Source: Rivularia sp. MS3
GTDB taxonomy: Bacteria; Cyanobacteriota; Cyanobacteriia; Cyanobacteriales; Nostocaceae
Direction of reading: 5' to 3'
Assembly: GCA_019192545.1 (NCBI GenBank)
Contig: JAHCMI010000015.1
Coordinates: forward strand, 62,001 to 126,000
Length of the DNA: 64,000 nt
Below the pieces are notes generated by a model, which was not told the origin of the DNA, searched no databases, and saw only the letters and a list, made by a program, of their open reading frames with translations. Both the position numbers and the translations under genes were made by a program. Of this stretch, positions 25,336 to 37,335 are shown one piece after another. Each line of letters begins with the position of its first letter. Positions within the stretch are counted from its first letter, which is position 1.

Positions 25336-26715
25336 AAGGAATTGACACTCCCCGGCGTTTAACGCACAGGGATTCTTTGATCTACGAGCCAACTTGCTCA
25401 GACTGGATTTCTCCAACAGGAGTAGAGGTCGATTCTCCCAAAGCGTTGCTCATGTCTAGCATGAAGGTTCCGGTATGCCCTACCGTACCCAATCCTCGAC
25501 TAAGGATGTTTTTAGCAGCGTTTTCATCCCGATCCATCTTGGTGCCACACAAACATATATGGGTTCGAGTAGATAAGGTTTTCTTAACAATTGCACCGCA
25601 GCTAGAGCATTCCTGGCTAGTGTATTGCGGATTAACCGCGACCGTTACACGCTTAAATACTTTTCCGAAATATTCAATCCACACACGAAACTGATACCAA
25701 GATGCATCATTAATAGACTTAGCTAGACAGTGATTTCTCGCCCTTACGGGTTCGCCAGTCGCTTCAAGTCGGGGAACCCGCCCAACGCGCTGGCTCACCA
25801 TATTCTTAATTCTTAAATCTTCATAGGCTATCAAATCGTTAGATTGAACTACGCACCGTGCTAATTTCACAGCATGGTCTTTACGTTGCCTACTTATTTT
25901 AAGATGGCGTTTACCTAAAATATGCCTAGCTTTGCCTCTATTATTTGAACCTTTGATTTTTCTAGATACTCTACGCTGAGCGCGTTTTAATACTTTTTCC
26001 CCCTTACGCAGAAAGGCTGGATTTTTTACTACCTCCCCGTTTGAATCAGTGTAGTACTCCTTTAATCCAACATCCAGCCCAATTGTTTTCCCAGTTGGTG
26101 TGATATTTTCCCAACGTTCTGAATCAATGCAAAATTGCACATAAACACCGTCATATCGTTTGACTAATCGAACTCGTTTAATCTGGTTGATTTGAAAAAA
26201 GTGCAAATCACGAGTACCTTTTAGCTTTAACCTTCCAATGCCTTTTTTATCAGAAAAAGTTATTGATTTGCGGTCCGAGGTTAGTTTCCAACCTGTAGTT
26301 TTATATTCAACAGAACGGCAGTTTTTTTGAAATTTTGGAAAACCCTTCTTACCCACTACTCCTTGTTTACAATTTACATAAAAACGATTAATAGAAGACC
26401 ATGCTCTTTCTGCACTAGCTTGTCTAACCATTGAGTTGAGTTCACAAGCAAAGGAAAACTGTTTAGCTAGCACGGAGCAATACTTTTGCAAATCAGCCTT
26501 GCCCGTTCCTTTATTGTCCATCCATAACCTTATACAGCTATTGCGGACAAACTGAGCGGTGCGGATTGCTTCATCAACTGCTTAAAACTGTTTTAGTTTT
26601 CCGTATGTTTTGAACTCAAAAATTAATACGGTATTACCTCCTATTCTTATTATACTACTATACTCAGTATAAACATCCCAGGCAATAAAGAGTCGTCCTA
26701 TAAGGACGAGGCTTT
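25336..26715 (-). mobile_element. tnpB-only IS200/IS605-type element (IS1341-like), approximate ends
   Basis: The right end near 25336 carries GACACTCCCCGGCGTTTAAC with CAGGGATTC, and the left end near 26680-26715 carries the hairpin GTCGTCCTATAAGGACGAGGC with CTTTAAACCC. Both resemble the subterminal structures of IS605-family elements in cyanobacteria. No tnpA is present, so the element needs a transposase supplied in trans. Exact ends are estimated. Confidence 0.65.
25382..26616 (-). pseudogene. tnpB: TnpB (IS605 OrfB), 5' end broken
   Basis: The intact frame 26521-25382 encodes 379 residues with RuvC-like motifs GLDVGLKEYY, AYEDLRIKNM and MDRDENAAKNIL and the zinc finger CSSCG...CLCG. 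The normal N-terminus is upstream but broken. FEFKTYGKLKQF is followed by TAA (26584-26582), then AVDEAIRTAQFVRNSCIRLW continues in a frame that does not join MDNKGTGK. Loss of four bases of an ATGG repeat at that junction would explain the shift. The protein lacks about 35 N-terminal residues and is probably inactive as an RNA-guided nuclease, though the catalytic residues remain. Confidence 0.85.
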
Positions 26716-26832
26716 AAACCCAAAATTTTCGGTAAGTATTTTTGCTTTCAAAAATCTTACTTCCTTACCAAACAAAATTGGATATAGAATTTTTTGTCTT
26801 TAACTTAGTTTCAATTTTGAACTGTTCTAACT

Positions 26833-27801
26833 TTAACTAGCTAAATATTCATTCATATCGCCTTTTGCCTTGCGAAGCTTATTTAGAGCTTCTCGCTCAA
26901 TTTGACGTACTCGCTCGCGGCTGATATTAAGCTGTTCGCCTATTTTGACAAGCGTCATAGCTTTTCCATCATTCAAACCGAAGCGCAGAGTTATAACCTG
27001 TCGTTGCTGAGGAGTTAAATCCGCTATCAAAGACTCCAACTCATAAGACAAAGAAGATTGCATGACAAAATCTTCTGGAGAAGCATTAGGATCTTCTAAC
27101 ATTTCTCCAAGTTCTGTATCATAATTGTCTCCCAAACGTAAATCTAATGACAATGGGACGCGAGCTTTTTCTAAATATTCTCGTACCTGTTTAGGAGTCA
27201 AATCTAATTCTTTTGCCAATTCAGAAATTGTCGCAGCACGACCTAATCTTTGAGACAGCTGACGCTGCGCTTTCTTAATTTTATTAAGTTTCTCAGTAAT
27301 ATGAATCGGTAGACGGATTGTGCGCCCTTTTTCGGCAATCGCGCGAGTAATTGCCTGACGAATCCACCAGTAAGCATAAGTAGAAAACCTATAACCTTTG
27401 CTAGGGTCAAACTTTTCTACACCCCGCTGCATCCCGATACTACCTTCTTGAATCAGATCGAGTAAATCGACATTACGTTTAATATATTTTTTCGCAACGG
27501 AAACTACCAGCCGTAAATTGGCTTCTACCATTTTGCGTTTAGCAACTTCACCTTTTTCTATGGCTTCTTCTAAATCTTGAGGCTCCAGCTTCGCACGCTC
27601 TGCCCATTCATCCAAGGTTGGTTGACGATTGAACTCAGTTGCTAAGGATTCTTTGAGCGATTGCAAAACAGTTGCATGATGTACCTGCTTCCCGAACAGT
27701 ATTTCTTCCTCATGAGTTAAAAGTGGTACGCGACCAATCTCACGCAGATAAGTCCGCACGAGGTCTTTAGGTGTCTGAGCGGTCTTCATAGCGCTAGGCA
27801 T
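26833..27801 (-). CDS. Group 2 sigma-70 family RNA polymerase sigma factor
   Basis: 322 residues. Region 1.2 ([21 protein letters not shown]) starts at about residue 13, with no long region 1.1, so this is a non-essential group 2 factor and not the primary RpoD. Regions 2.1-2.4 ([42 protein letters not shown]), region 3 ([12 protein letters not shown]) and the region 4 helix-turn-helix ([20 protein letters not shown]) are complete. Such SigB/SigC/SigD/SigE-type factors direct promoters in stress, nitrogen or light responses and, in Anabaena, in differentiation. I cannot say which subgroup it is. Confidence 0.93.
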   Translation of the reverse strand: MPSAMKTAQTPKDLVRTYLREIGRVPLLTHEEEILFGKQVHHATVLQSLKESLATEFNRQPTLDEWAERAKLEPQDLEEAIEKGEVAKRKMVEANLRLVVSVAKKYIKRNVDLLDLIQEGSIGMQRGVEKFDPSKGYRFSTYAYWWIRQAITRAIAEKGRTIRLPIHITEKLNKIKKAQRQLSQRLGRAATISELAKELDLTPKQVREYLEKARVPLSLDLRLGDNYDTELGEMLEDPNASPEDFVMQSSLSYELESLIADLTPQQRQVITLRFGLNDGKAMTLVKIGEQLNISRERVRQIEREALNKLRKAKGDMNEYLAS

Positions 27802-28368
27802 AAAGGATAATGAAAATAATTATTGACGCTTTACAATTAGATAGATGCATAAACCGGGCTTACTTCAAAAAAGTTAGATAACCCAGATTCTATAGAGTAC
27901 AATTCCAGCACCCCAGAAACTCGGCATAATGAGTAATCTTAAGTTTAATTATTTATTGCTAATATTTGCAGTTTCTTAACTTGGTTTACAAGTACCTACA
28001 GTTAGATAAAAGGTAGCCAATTAAACATTTGATCTATATTTTATATTATGAATAATTGTAACATTTATGAAAAATTCTTGACCACTAATAAATCTTCCCT
28101 TCTATTGTCGCCTGTATCACCGGCAAATAAACTTAAAATTTTCCTAAAGAATGTCTAACAATTTTTAAATTTAGAAGTTTTATATTAATTGAAGTAGCGT
28201 TATTGTGTATAAAAATGGTAAGCATAAGTTTTTTCAAAATATAGGTCGCGCAGTCCTATATCAAAGGCAGGGGAAGCAGAGAAATAAAATTCTGTGTTTT
28301 GGTCAGATAATTTCAAATATCTAAATATTCCTGTGTTCCTCTGCTTCCTCTGCTTAGCAAAGCTTTCT
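27802..28368. other. Gene-free stretch between the sigma factor gene and carB
   Basis: 567 AT-rich bases. Near the carB stop, GCAGGGGAAGCAGAG (about 28266-28280) and CTCTGCTTCCTCTGC (about 28336-28350) could pair over a long loop. No gene was seen. Confidence 0.5.
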
Positions 28369-31300
28369 TTATCGCACCAAGCAGTAGTCCTGAATTAACT
28401 TAACATTAAGATTAGTATTTTGTAGCGAGCGAATGGCAGCAAGAGTTGCTTTTGCCCCTGCAATAGTTGTTAGGATTGGTATTTTGTAGGATAATGCCGT
28501 GCGTCGAATTAATCTACCATCACTTTGAGCTTCTTGACCGGAAGGTGTATTAATAATCAGTTGAATTTGACGATTTTTAATGGCATCGATTACATGGGGA
28601 CGACCTTCATGAAGCTTAAGAACTGGATCTATATTTAATCCATTCTCTTGAAGTACTCGCCGGGTTCCGCTTGTTGCCATTACAGAAAATCCTAATTGGA
28701 TAAATTCTTTGATTACAGGAACCGCAGCTGCTTTATCACGGTCGTTCATCGATACAAATACCGTACCTTTAAGCGGTAAATGCTCTCCTGCCCCCATTTC
28801 GGCTTTTGCATAGGCTTTGCCAAAATCACTGTCTATGCCCATGACTTCACCGGTTGAGCGCATTTCAGGTCCTAAAATGGTATCCGTACCTGGAAATTTA
28901 TTGAATGGTAAAACCGCTTCTTTAACAGCAATATGTGATGGTATAACTTCTTCAGTAAATCCTAGTTCTTCTAAAGTTTTACCTGACATAATCAAAGATG
29001 CGAGTTTAGCAATAGGTACGCCGGTTGCTTTGGAAACAAAAGGTACGGTACGAGAAGCGCGAGGATTAGCTTCCAAAATGTAAACTTGAGGGGAATAGCT
29101 TTGAACTCCTGCTATTGCAAACTGAACGTTCATTAATCCCACAACTTTTAAAGCTTGTGCAAGCTTAATAGTAGAAGTTCTAATTTGTTCGAGAATTGCT
29201 TGGGGTAAAGAAATTGCAGGCAGCGCGCAAGCTGAATCTCCAGAGTGAATTCCTGCTTGTTCAATATGTTCCATAATGCCACCAATGACGACTTTACCCG
29301 TACTGTCAGCAATTGCATCCACATCCACTTCTGTTGCATTTTCCAAAAACTTATCTATCAATATGGGATGTTCTGGTTCTACCTGTACGGCAAAAGTCAT
29401 GTAGCGTTCTAATTCCGCATCCGAATAAACTATTTCCATCGCTCTTCCACCCAATACGTAGCTAGGACGCACTACAACCGGATAACCGATACGTTTGGCA
29501 ACAATCAAAGCATCTTCATAGGTTCTAGCAATACCGTTGGGTGGTTGGGTTATATTCAATTCTTGAAGAATTTTTTCAAATCTTTCTCTGTCTTCAGCCG
29601 TATCTATAGAATCGGGAGAAGTTCCCCAGATTTGAGTTTGTAGAGAACTCGATACCTGTAAATATTCCTGCAAAGGTAAAGCTAACTTTAAAGGAGTTTG
29701 TCCACCGAATTGAACGATGATTCCGACGGGATTCTCAGCTTCAATGATATTAAGAACATCTTCCTTGGTTAACGGTTCAAAATAAAGGCGATCGCTGGTG
29801 TCGTAATCCGTAGAAACAGTTTCAGGATTAGAATTGACCATTATTGTCTCATAACCAGCATTCTTGAGAGCATAAGCAGCGTGACAGCAGCAATAATCAA
29901 ATTCAATCCCCTGTCCGATGCGGTTGGGGCCGCCACCCAAAATCATCACTTTAGGTTTGTCGCTTGCTATTACCTCAGTTTCTTCTTCATAACTTGAATA
30001 ATGGTAGGGAGTAAATGCTTCAAACTCGGCCGCACATGTATCTACAGTTTTATAAACTGGAATAATCCCTAATTGCTTGCGCTTTTCTCGAACTTCATCT
30101 TCAGTCGTTTTTGTGGCAAAAGCAATTTGCTTATCGCTAAAACCATACTGCTTAATTTCATGCAACTGCTCTTTTGTCAACTGATGTAAAGAATTTCGCT
30201 TGATAAATTTTTCGACTTCCAGCAATTGCTGCATCTTATCTAAAAACCAGGGGTCAATTCCAGTCAGTTCGTAGATTTCCTCAATGCTAATTTTAAGCTG
30301 CATTGCGTGACGCACGGCGAAAATGCGCTCTGGATTTGGGGTTCGTAATTGAGCGCGGATTTGCTCCCCGGATGGTAATTTTTCATGGCGATCGCATCCC
30401 CAACCAGCACGTCCAGTTTCAAGTGAACGTAAGGCTTTTTGAAAAGACTCGTTAAATGTACGACCAATTGCCATTGCTTCCCCTACGGACTTCATTTGAG
30501 TCGTCAGCACTGAGGAAGAACCAGGAAATTTTTCAAAAGCAAACCGGGGAACTTTAGTAACCACATAATCGATGGTAGGTTCAAAGGATGCAGGGGTTTC
30601 TTTGGTAATATCGTTTTTAATTTCGTTCAAACTGTAACCAACAGCCAATTTCGCGGCAATTTTAGCAATGGGAAAACCAGTTGCTTTACTAGCTAAAGCC
30701 GAACTGCGGGAAACACGGGGGTTCATTTCAATTACAACAACTTCCCCAGTCATCGGATTGACAGCAAATTGAATATTAGAACCGCCAGTTTCTACACCAA
30801 TTTCGCGGATTATTTTAATCGCAATATCCCGCAAGCGTTGATACTCTTTATCAGTAAGGGTTTGGGCCGGAGCAACAGTAATAGAATCTCCCGTGTGAAT
30901 TCCCATTGGATCGATATTTTCAATCGAGCAGATAATCACCACATTATCTGCTAAATCGCGCATTACTTCTAATTCGTATTCCTTCCAACCTAACAAAGAT
31001 TGATCGATGAGAATTTGCGATACGGGTGAAGCATCAATACCAGCTTGCGCCATTTGTTCAAATTCTTCTTGATTATAGGCAATACCGCCACCTGTACCGC
31101 CCATAGTAAAACCTGGACGGATAATCAACGGATAGCTGCCAATATCTCTAGCAATTACCCTAGCTTCTTCTAAAGAGGATGCTGTACCGCTGGGGCACAT
31201 TGCCACATCAATTCGCGCCATTGCATCGCTAAATAACTGTCTGTCTTCAGCTTTTTCAATAGCTGCTAATTTTGCCCCAATCAATTCAACACTGTATTTA

Positions 31301-31626
31301 TCTAATACACCTTTTTTCGCCAAAGCTACAGCTATATTAAGAGCAGTTTGTCCTCCCATCGTAGGTAGTAAAGCATCAGGACGCTCTTTTTCAATGACTT
31401 TTTCTACTAATTCCGGGGTTAGCGGCTCAATATAAGTACGGTCAGCAGTTTCTGGATCGGTCATAATTGTTGCTGGGTTAGAGTTCACTAACACAACTTC
31501 GTAACCCTCTTCCTGCAAAGCTTTACAGGCTTGGGTTCCAGAATAATCAAACTCACATGCTTGTCCAATAATTATTGGGCCAGAACCTAATAATAAGATT
31601 TTTTGAAGGTCTTTGCGACGGGGCAT
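28369..31626 (-). CDS. carB: Carbamoyl-phosphate synthase large subunit
   Basis: 1085 residues, the usual length. It makes carbamoyl phosphate from glutamine-derived ammonia, bicarbonate and two ATP, for arginine and pyrimidines. Two homologous synthetase halves are visible: the first begins [20 protein letters not shown] with [10 protein letters not shown] as ATP-grasp loop, and the second begins [20 protein letters not shown] near 555. The C-terminal 140 residues form the MGS-like allosteric domain ([16 protein letters not shown]). carA is not in the window. It is transcribed alone. Confidence 0.97.
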   Translation of the reverse strand: MPRRKDLQKILLLGSGPIIIGQACEFDYSGTQACKALQEEGYEVVLVNSNPATIMTDPETADRTYIEPLTPELVEKVIEKERPDALLPTMGGQTALNIAVALAKKGVLDKYSVELIGAKLAAIEKAEDRQLFSDAMARIDVAMCPSGTASSLEEARVIARDIGSYPLIIRPGFTMGGTGGGIAYNQEEFEQMAQAGIDASPVSQILIDQSLLGWKEYELEVMRDLADNVVIICSIENIDPMGIHTGDSITVAPAQTLTDKEYQRLRDIAIKIIREIGVETGGSNIQFAVNPMTGEVVVIEMNPRVSRSSALASKATGFPIAKIAAKLAVGYSLNEIKNDITKETPASFEPTIDYVVTKVPRFAFEKFPGSSSVLTTQMKSVGEAMAIGRTFNESFQKALRSLETGRAGWGCDRHEKLPSGEQIRAQLRTPNPERIFAVRHAMQLKISIEEIYELTGIDPWFLDKMQQLLEVEKFIKRNSLHQLTKEQLHEIKQYGFSDKQIAFATKTTEDEVREKRKQLGIIPVYKTVDTCAAEFEAFTPYHYSSYEEETEVIASDKPKVMILGGGPNRIGQGIEFDYCCCHAAYALKNAGYETIMVNSNPETVSTDYDTSDRLYFEPLTKEDVLNIIEAENPVGIIVQFGGQTPLKLALPLQEYLQVSSSLQTQIWGTSPDSIDTAEDRERFEKILQELNITQPPNGIARTYEDALIVAKRIGYPVVVRPSYVLGGRAMEIVYSDAELERYMTFAVQVEPEHPILIDKFLENATEVDVDAIADSTGKVVIGGIMEHIEQAGIHSGDSACALPAISLPQAILEQIRTSTIKLAQALKVVGLMNVQFAIAGVQSYSPQVYILEANPRASRTVPFVSKATGVPIAKLASLIMSGKTLEELGFTEEVIPSHIAVKEAVLPFNKFPGTDTILGPEMRSTGEVMGIDSDFGKAYAKAEMGAGEHLPLKGTVFVSMNDRDKAAAVPVIKEFIQLGFSVMATSGTRRVLQENGLNIDPVLKLHEGRPHVIDAIKNRQIQLIINTPSGQEAQSDGRLIRRTALSYKIPILTTIAGAKATLAAIRSLQNTNLNVKLIQDYCLVR

Positions 31627-32224
31627 AGTTTTTGCCTTTAAATACGAGGATATGAATCCCGATCATTTTAAGTTCTTTACTGACCATTTATGCTCTTTAT
31701 TATTAAGGTTTGTTGTTTCAATGACAAAATCTTAATCTAGATACTTTCAAAATCGGTAAACAAATGGTTTGTCTCTACACTACTTACATAGTCAAAATTC
31801 GTATTATTTTTTACGCAGCATCGAGTTAAAAGTTCTTCAACGATACATTATTACTAACTAAACCAAACATAAAATTAAGTAAATACTGTATTAACAGCAA
31901 TCAAGAATTAAAAACTAATCAGCAGGCATCTATATGTTCTAATTAAATTTCATACTTAAATATTAATTTGTATCAATTGAATAATATTTTTAATCAAGTG
32001 GTTTTCACTGTTTAAACAATAACAATGAGAATAATTGTCATTTAATCTATACAGTAAAAAAATATATATAAATAATCCTTAGAATCACAATAATAAATTA
32101 CTTGGGTACGCAATTAAAAATGGCAGAGAAATAATCGTATTTTCTCTGCCATAAATTAAATTTTGAGTTATATGATAAATTTTCTTTAACAAGAAACCAG
32201 GCAAAGCTGTTTCAAAAAAGAATC
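31627..32224. other. Gene-free stretch upstream of carB
   Basis: 598 AT-rich bases between the Dps gene and carB. It holds the Dps terminator at 32116-32151. The carB promoter should be here but no clear hexamers were picked out. Confidence 0.5.
32116..32151 (-). terminator. Rho-independent terminator of the Dps gene
   Basis: TGGCAGAGAA (32121-32130) pairs with TTCTCTGCCA (32142-32151) around a short AT loop. On the minus strand TTTTT follows (32120-32116). Confidence 0.85.
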
Positions 32225-32779
32225 TTAATTACGAGCAGACTGAACAAATCCCAAAGTTAAGCTATCTTTAGCTAGGAAATGAGATAAATGATAAGCACGT
32301 TCCTCAGTTTTAAGGAGAATTTGCTCGTATAAGTGCCGTGTTGCTCTATCGCCTAAACTCTCAGCCTGAGTTGCTTGACGACGAATTACCCCAATCATTG
32401 CTTGCTCGGCTTTCAGGTCGTTTTCTATCATTTGACGACAAGCATAGATACCATCGGATTCTTGCTCAAAGCAGCATAGTTCCGCTAATTTATTCAAGGA
32501 AGCAACAGGTACGCCGCCAAGTCCATTCAAGCGCTCTCCGATTTCATGAATATGTTCTTGTACTTCTCCATAGCAATCATTGAAAAAGTCATGTAGCGAA
32601 TAAAATTCTGAACCTTCTACTACAAAATGATGCTTTTGGTACTGTATATAGAGTGCTTGAAAGCTAGCTAATATAACGTTAAAACCTTCACAAACTGGCT
32701 CGGTAACGCTCTTATCAAGCAAAACTGGATTATCGTAAACTTGACCAAAGTTTTGTAATAAAGTTTGTGTGTCAGCCAT
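32225..32779 (-). CDS. Dps family ferritin-like DNA-binding protein
   Basis: 184 residues. The ferroxidase helix pair is evident in [20 protein letters not shown] and [20 protein letters not shown], with the His/Asp/Glu ligands of the Dps intersubunit site. Dps dodecamers oxidise and store iron with H2O2 and protect DNA. It is longer than the 160-residue norm, as in cyanobacterial DpsA. GGAGA lies before the ATG. A strong terminator 74 bases after the stop shows it is monocistronic. Heterocystous species carry several Dps paralogues, and I cannot tell which one this is. Confidence 0.93.
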   Translation of the reverse strand: MADTQTLLQNFGQVYDNPVLLDKSVTEPVCEGFNVILASFQALYIQYQKHHFVVEGSEFYSLHDFFNDCYGEVQEHIHEIGERLNGLGGVPVASLNKLAELCCFEQESDGIYACRQMIENDLKAEQAMIGVIRRQATQAESLGDRATRHLYEQILLKTEERAYHLSHFLAKDSLTLGFVQSARN

Positions 32780-33429
32780 TGTTCTCCTCTCTTATTATCT
32801 TCAACTAGCAGTCTATTTTGTTAACTGCTTAACATTTATATCTTAACATCATAAAACAAATTTTTTTTCTGTCAAATATGAGATAGTTTATATTTTTTTT
32901 TGACTCAATATTTTCTTAATTATTACTAGTAATAAATAGGTTTTTCTATTCGTTATTGACATATATTTTCTAAATTGCGCCATTATTTTATTAAGGCTGC
33001 CTTTATTCACAGCAGACTGAAAAGCTGTATATATCAATACAAAGAGATTTTCCTTCGATCAATTTCGACTGATGCCGTTCAAACAAAGATTTAATAGAAA
33101 TACTTATAGATAAAAATTGTGAAAACCTGATTCTAAGATAGCTATTATTTTTCTTTCTTCAAGCCAAATTGGCAGATTTTATTACAAGCGGCATGTGAAG
33201 AGATAATAAAGGCGATCGGGAAAGAAGCTTCTTGGCATTACTCAATCGTTTCTGACTGTTCGCCAGTAACCCATAACTCCTAACTGAAGATAAAGTTTTT
33301 ATTTTTTTTCAAAAGTTACTGAGAAATGTTTGCATTTAACATATAATTGTGAAGTAATCTGGATTGCTCAGTTAAAGCGCTATTGCTATCTAGTTACTGC
33401 GAGTTCATTGCACTTTGAGGGTATTAATC
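32780..33429. other. Gene-free stretch upstream of the Dps gene
   Basis: 650 bases between divergent genes, AT-rich, with a short run of CTAACT-type heptamers near 33270-33290. No gene was seen. Confidence 0.5.
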
Positions 33430-33687
33430 TTGAAATCGTTTGATTCGCGATCGCAGACAAAACACGTTGTAAAAGTGAGTTGGGCAGACCGTTGGCAAGT
33501 CTATCAACGGTTGCAGGAACTAAATATTCCTTCTTGGTGTAGTGGAAATCAACCTTTAACAGTTGAAATTACTAATACAGAAGCTGCAATCCAACTTTGG
33601 AGTGTAACGCGGCAGCTTAATGCTTCCCGTCAAGACTTAATCTGTAGTCTCAAGGAGTGCCTGAATTATCGTCACGGACATAGGTAA
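33430..33687 (+). CDS. Conserved small cyanobacterial protein of unknown function
   Basis: 85 residues from TTG at 33430, which has GAGG 9 bases upstream; an in-frame TTG at 33415 is possible but would overlap that ribosome binding site. The sequence (KSFDSRSQTKHVVKVSWADR, WQVYQRLQELNIPSWC, RQLNASRQDLICSL) is of a type I associate with conserved cyanobacterial hypothetical proteins. No catalytic motif is visible. It is followed 117 bases later by the 2Fe-2S protein on the same strand. Confidence 0.75.
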   Translation: MKSFDSRSQTKHVVKVSWADRWQVYQRLQELNIPSWCSGNQPLTVEITNTEAAIQLWSVTRQLNASRQDLICSLKECLNYRHGHR

Positions 33688-33804
33688 TTAGTTAAGTAAT
33701 TCAATATTGTCGTTTCAGTTAAAGGGTTATCTGAAGCGTAAATCCGAATAAATCCTTACTATAACGGTTTAATTTGCATCTGTTGTACGGAATAATTAAA
33801 AATA

Positions 33805-34443
33805 ATGGGAAAATCTCATCGTAAAGAAACATCGGAATTTTGTCTGCAAGGACGATTCTTGGATTTTGTAATTAAAGATGGCTATAAACTCAAAGGCTTA
33901 TTGCTAGCGACTTCTGAAGGCGAACGCTACATAAAATTAGCCAAGCATTTGAGACATTCTTTTGATTTACGTTTACCACCCGGAACTTGGTTGCAGGTTG
34001 TAGGTGAAAAGAAGTATGACAACAAAAGTGGTGAGGTTAAATTAAAAGCCGAGCGAGTCATGGCTGCTCGTCAAGAAGTCGAAATTACACAAGAAGCCCT
34101 GGCAATACCTTCTAAGAAAAAACAAGAAAAATCCCCTAAACCTGTTAAAGGCAATACCATATTAGTGTGTCAAAAATCTAGCTGCATGAAGCGCGGTGGT
34201 AAAAAGCTATGTCAAGCTCTAGCTGCTTCTATCAGCGAACGTGGCTTAGAAGACCAAGTCACGATCAAAGGCACTGGCTGCATGAAGAAATGTAAAGCTG
34301 GACCTAATTTAATCATGCCAGATAAAACTCGCTACACCAAAATTCAGGCACAACAAGTATCAACTTTGATGGACAAGCATTTTGGTCCTAAAGAGCAAGT
34401 AGAAATTGCAATACCAGAAGTAGTAGATGTAAATAGAAAGTAA
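33805..34443 (+). CDS. Thioredoxin-like 2Fe-2S ferredoxin-domain protein
   Basis: 212 residues in two parts. Residues 1-90 look like a small beta-barrel (FCLQGRFLDFVIKDGYKLKG, GTWLQVVGEKKYD), possibly OB-fold. Residues 118-190 are a thioredoxin-like ferredoxin: CQKSSCMKRGGKKLCQAL and GTGCMKKCKAGPNLIMPD supply four Cys for a 2Fe-2S cluster. A role in electron transfer is expected; partners are unknown. A plus-strand terminator follows about 100 bases after the stop. Confidence 0.85.
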   Translation: MGKSHRKETSEFCLQGRFLDFVIKDGYKLKGLLLATSEGERYIKLAKHLRHSFDLRLPPGTWLQVVGEKKYDNKSGEVKLKAERVMAARQEVEITQEALAIPSKKKQEKSPKPVKGNTILVCQKSSCMKRGGKKLCQALAASISERGLEDQVTIKGTGCMKKCKAGPNLIMPDKTRYTKIQAQQVSTLMDKHFGPKEQVEIAIPEVVDVNRK

Positions 34444-34540
34444 GCTGGATAACATTTAATGCAATAATTTACCAGAAAGCTTACAGTCAATGTTTTTTGT
34501 ACTTCCGTATTTCTTGATAAGTATTTTCAACTATAAAACT

Positions 34541-34566
34541 CGGTTTGTCAGGCAAGCCGGGTTTTT
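34541..34566 (+). terminator. Rho-independent terminator
   Basis: CGGTTTG (34541-34547) pairs with CAAGCCG (34553-34559, one G-T pair) and is followed by GGTTTTT on the plus strand. It ends the 2Fe-2S protein transcript. Confidence 0.7.
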
Positions 34567-34700
34567 ATCGTTTTATAGTGGTTTATCCGAAAGTCATATT
34601 CGCGAAAAATCAATCATCAATGATAGGAATAGCCATCTTTGTGGTTTAACTCATGATTTCCCTAGTACTCGACAAAACATTTCCTCTTAAAACTTCATAG

Positions 34701-34950
34701 GTTCTGCTGTACGATGTCAGTTGGGAACAGTTAGAGCAACTTGATATTAACCTTGCACGAACAGGAGCAAGGTTGACTTACTTAGATGGTATTCTCGAAA
34801 TTATCTCCCCACTTTCTGACGAACACGAAGATTCAGAAAAAAACCCTTGCCATGTTGGTTGAGGGTTATATGCAAACCAAGAATATTAGATTTTATAGTC
34901 GGGGAAGTGCTAGTTTGCGGATGGCAGATTAATTTGATGCTGTCAATGAC
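34701..34950 (+). pseudogene. Uma2 (DUF820) family endonuclease relic
   Basis: The plus strand encodes YDVSWEQLEQLDINLARTGA, then RLTYLDGILEIISPLSDEHE, which is the Uma2 N-terminal pattern. The frame breaks at about 34845 in a run of A (EKN then stop). One frame over it continues TLAMLVEGYMQTKNIRFYSR up to ASLRMAD, then meets a TAA. The 5' start is missing because a TAG precedes it in frame. At least two lesions make it a pseudogene. Confidence 0.72.
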
Positions 34951-35075
34951 TTACTCAGGTCATAGAAGAAAATTAAAACTACCAAATTTTATTCAAATTC
35001 AACTCAAATCCTGGTAAAACATCTTCACCCGAAACATCATTGAGGAATTATCAACTAACAACTAACTCATAACTC

Positions 35076-37079
35076 CTAACTCCTTCCCACCAACTTATCC
35101 CTTAACTGCTTAATCCTATCTCTAAACTTCGCAGCTTCTTCAAATTGCAGATTTTTCGCTGCATCTTTCATTTGTGCTTCTAAATTATTAACTAATTGCG
35201 GAATATCTTCCAAAGGAATTTCATCAACGTGTTCGTCTACAACTTGTAAATCTTGTGCATTTAACCGTCGGGATACTTCTAAGAAAGATAAAATCGCATT
35301 ACTAGATTTCTTTTTAATAATTGGTTTGGGAGTAATATTATGCATCTTATTGTAAGCCGTTTGAATACCGCGACGGCGTTCGGTTTCATCAATAGCTTTG
35401 ATCATGCTATCGGTTAATTTATCGGCATACAAAATAGCTTGTCCTCTAATATGACGTGCAGCTCTACCAATTGTTTGAATTAAAGAACGCTCCGCACGTA
35501 AGAATCCTTCTTTATCCGCATCTAAAATTGCCACTAAAGAAACTTCCGGTAAATCTAATCCTTCCCTGAGTAAGTTAACACCAACCAATACATCAAATAC
35601 ACCATCCCGTAAGTCCTGAATAATTTCAATTCTTTGAATCGAATTAATTTCGGAATGTAAATACCTAACACGAATACTGTTATCTTCTAAATACTCGGTT
35701 AAATCTTCAGCCATTCGCTTGGTTAAGGTAGTAATTAAAACCCGTTCGTTAAGGTCAACTCGGTCTTTAATTTCTCCCAGTAAATCATCAATTTGACCTT
35801 CAGTTGGACGTACAATCACTTCTGGATCAATTACTCCAGTCGGTCTAATAATTTGTTCGGCAATATTATCCTCAGAAATTTCTAACTCCCAATTTCCAGG
35901 AGTTGCAGAAACGAAAATACACTGATTTACTTTTTGCCAAAATTCTTCTGCTTTCAAAGGACGATTATCAGCAGCACTGGGAAGACGAAAACCATGCTCA
36001 ATCAAAACTTTTTTTCTGGCTTGGTCGCCATTATACATCCCGCGAATTTGCGGAACGGTAACGTGAGATTCATCAATTACCAGCATCCAATCTTTGGGAA
36101 AATAATCAATCAAACACTCCGGAGGTTCTCCAGCTTTTCTTCCGGCTAAGTGACGCGAATAGTTTTCTACGCCGTTACAATAACCAACTTCTCGCAACAT
36201 TTCTAAATCGTAGCGACAGCGTTGATCTATACGCTGTGCTTCTAATAATTTATTAGCTTCTTCTAATTCTGCCCTACGTGCTTTTAATTCTGCCTCAATA
36301 TCCGTACAAGCAATTTCTAATCTGTCTTTGGGTGTAACAAAGTGACGAGCGGGATAAAGATTTACTGCTGGTAGACTTTGTAATATTTCACCTGTAACCG
36401 GATCGATATAACGAATCGCGTCGATTTCATCACCGAAAAATTCAATGCGAATAATTCTATCTTCGTATGCAGGTCCAATTTCTAAAACATCACCGCGAAC
36501 TCTAAACTTTCCCCGACCCATTTCAATGTCGTTACGGCTATACTGAACTGCTACTAAAGCTCTGAGTATTTCCCGCTGATCTACTTCCATGCCGACTTGA
36601 AACGGAATCGCTGCATTTAAATATTCTGTGGGCATCCCCAAACCATAAATACAGCTAATGGAAGCAACAACAATTACATCTTTACGTTCAAATAAAGACC
36701 TTGTTGCTGAATGTCGCAACATGTCAATCTCGTCGTTAATTTGAGCGGTTTTTTCTATATAAGTATCGGTAACGGGAATATAAGCTTCAGGCTGGTAATA
36801 ATCGTAATAACTAATAAAATATTCCACAGCATTGTTAGGGAAAAACTCGCGCAATTCGTTACAAAGCTGTGCTGCGAGAGTTTTATTATGAGCCAAAACA
36901 AGGGTAGGTTTACCTATGTTTTCTATTACCCTGGCAATCGTGTGAGTTTTTCCAGTACCAGTTGCACCTAAAAGCGTTTGATAGCGAGTCCCTGCTTCAA
37001 TGCTTTCCACAAGCTGCTCGATAGCTTTGGGCTGGTCACCGGTGGGTTCAAAAGGGGCTTTAACCAGAAAATTTTTCAT
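35076..37079 (-). CDS. uvrB: Excinuclease ABC subunit B
   Basis: 667 residues, the normal length. UvrB is the damage-verifying helicase-like subunit of nucleotide excision repair. Walker A GATGTGKT lies at about 40, the beta-hairpin [12 protein letters not shown] near 95, helicase motifs follow ([49 protein letters not shown] in pieces, QTIGRAARH), and the C-terminal UvrB/UvrC coiled-coil motif is present ([19 protein letters not shown]). It is transcribed alone on the minus strand. Confidence 0.97.
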   Translation of the reverse strand: MKNFLVKAPFEPTGDQPKAIEQLVESIEAGTRYQTLLGATGTGKTHTIARVIENIGKPTLVLAHNKTLAAQLCNELREFFPNNAVEYFISYYDYYQPEAYIPVTDTYIEKTAQINDEIDMLRHSATRSLFERKDVIVVASISCIYGLGMPTEYLNAAIPFQVGMEVDQREILRALVAVQYSRNDIEMGRGKFRVRGDVLEIGPAYEDRIIRIEFFGDEIDAIRYIDPVTGEILQSLPAVNLYPARHFVTPKDRLEIACTDIEAELKARRAELEEANKLLEAQRIDQRCRYDLEMLREVGYCNGVENYSRHLAGRKAGEPPECLIDYFPKDWMLVIDESHVTVPQIRGMYNGDQARKKVLIEHGFRLPSAADNRPLKAEEFWQKVNQCIFVSATPGNWELEISEDNIAEQIIRPTGVIDPEVIVRPTEGQIDDLLGEIKDRVDLNERVLITTLTKRMAEDLTEYLEDNSIRVRYLHSEINSIQRIEIIQDLRDGVFDVLVGVNLLREGLDLPEVSLVAILDADKEGFLRAERSLIQTIGRAARHIRGQAILYADKLTDSMIKAIDETERRRGIQTAYNKMHNITPKPIIKKKSSNAILSFLEVSRRLNAQDLQVVDEHVDEIPLEDIPQLVNNLEAQMKDAAKNLQFEEAAKFRDRIKQLRDKLVGRS

Positions 37080-37335
37080 AACAGCTTGTCAAAACTTTTA
37101 ACCTACTTAATGGTAGCGAATAGTGCCAACTTCCGATATTGAAATCTGAATCTGAAAAATCTTATCTATATACATTTATCTTTACATTACTTCACAGTTA
37201 AGTTTGACTTATGTCTCATTCTTAAAGATACTTATACCTATAGAGAGTTTTTTAAAGTTACACTTAATGAATAAAAGTAAATTTTTAGTTTACTAAACTT
37301 AGTTAAATTCATTTATCTATTAGAGGTATAAGATT

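Larger units (their letters stand above)
34444..35075. other. Stretch without an intact gene: terminator, Uma2 relic, heptamer repeats
   Basis: Contains the terminator at 34541-34566, the Uma2-family pseudogene at about 34701-34950 and a run of AACTAAC-like heptamers at 35050-35088 abutting the uvrB stop. Confidence 0.6.

Noticed and set aside
25290-25694. 134-residue plus-strand frame over the tnpB 3' end
   Set aside because: Antisense shadow of tnpB.
34490-34690. 66-residue plus-strand frame after the 2Fe-2S protein
   Set aside because: It spans the terminator hairpin at 34541-34566 and has no ribosome binding site or recognisable sequence.
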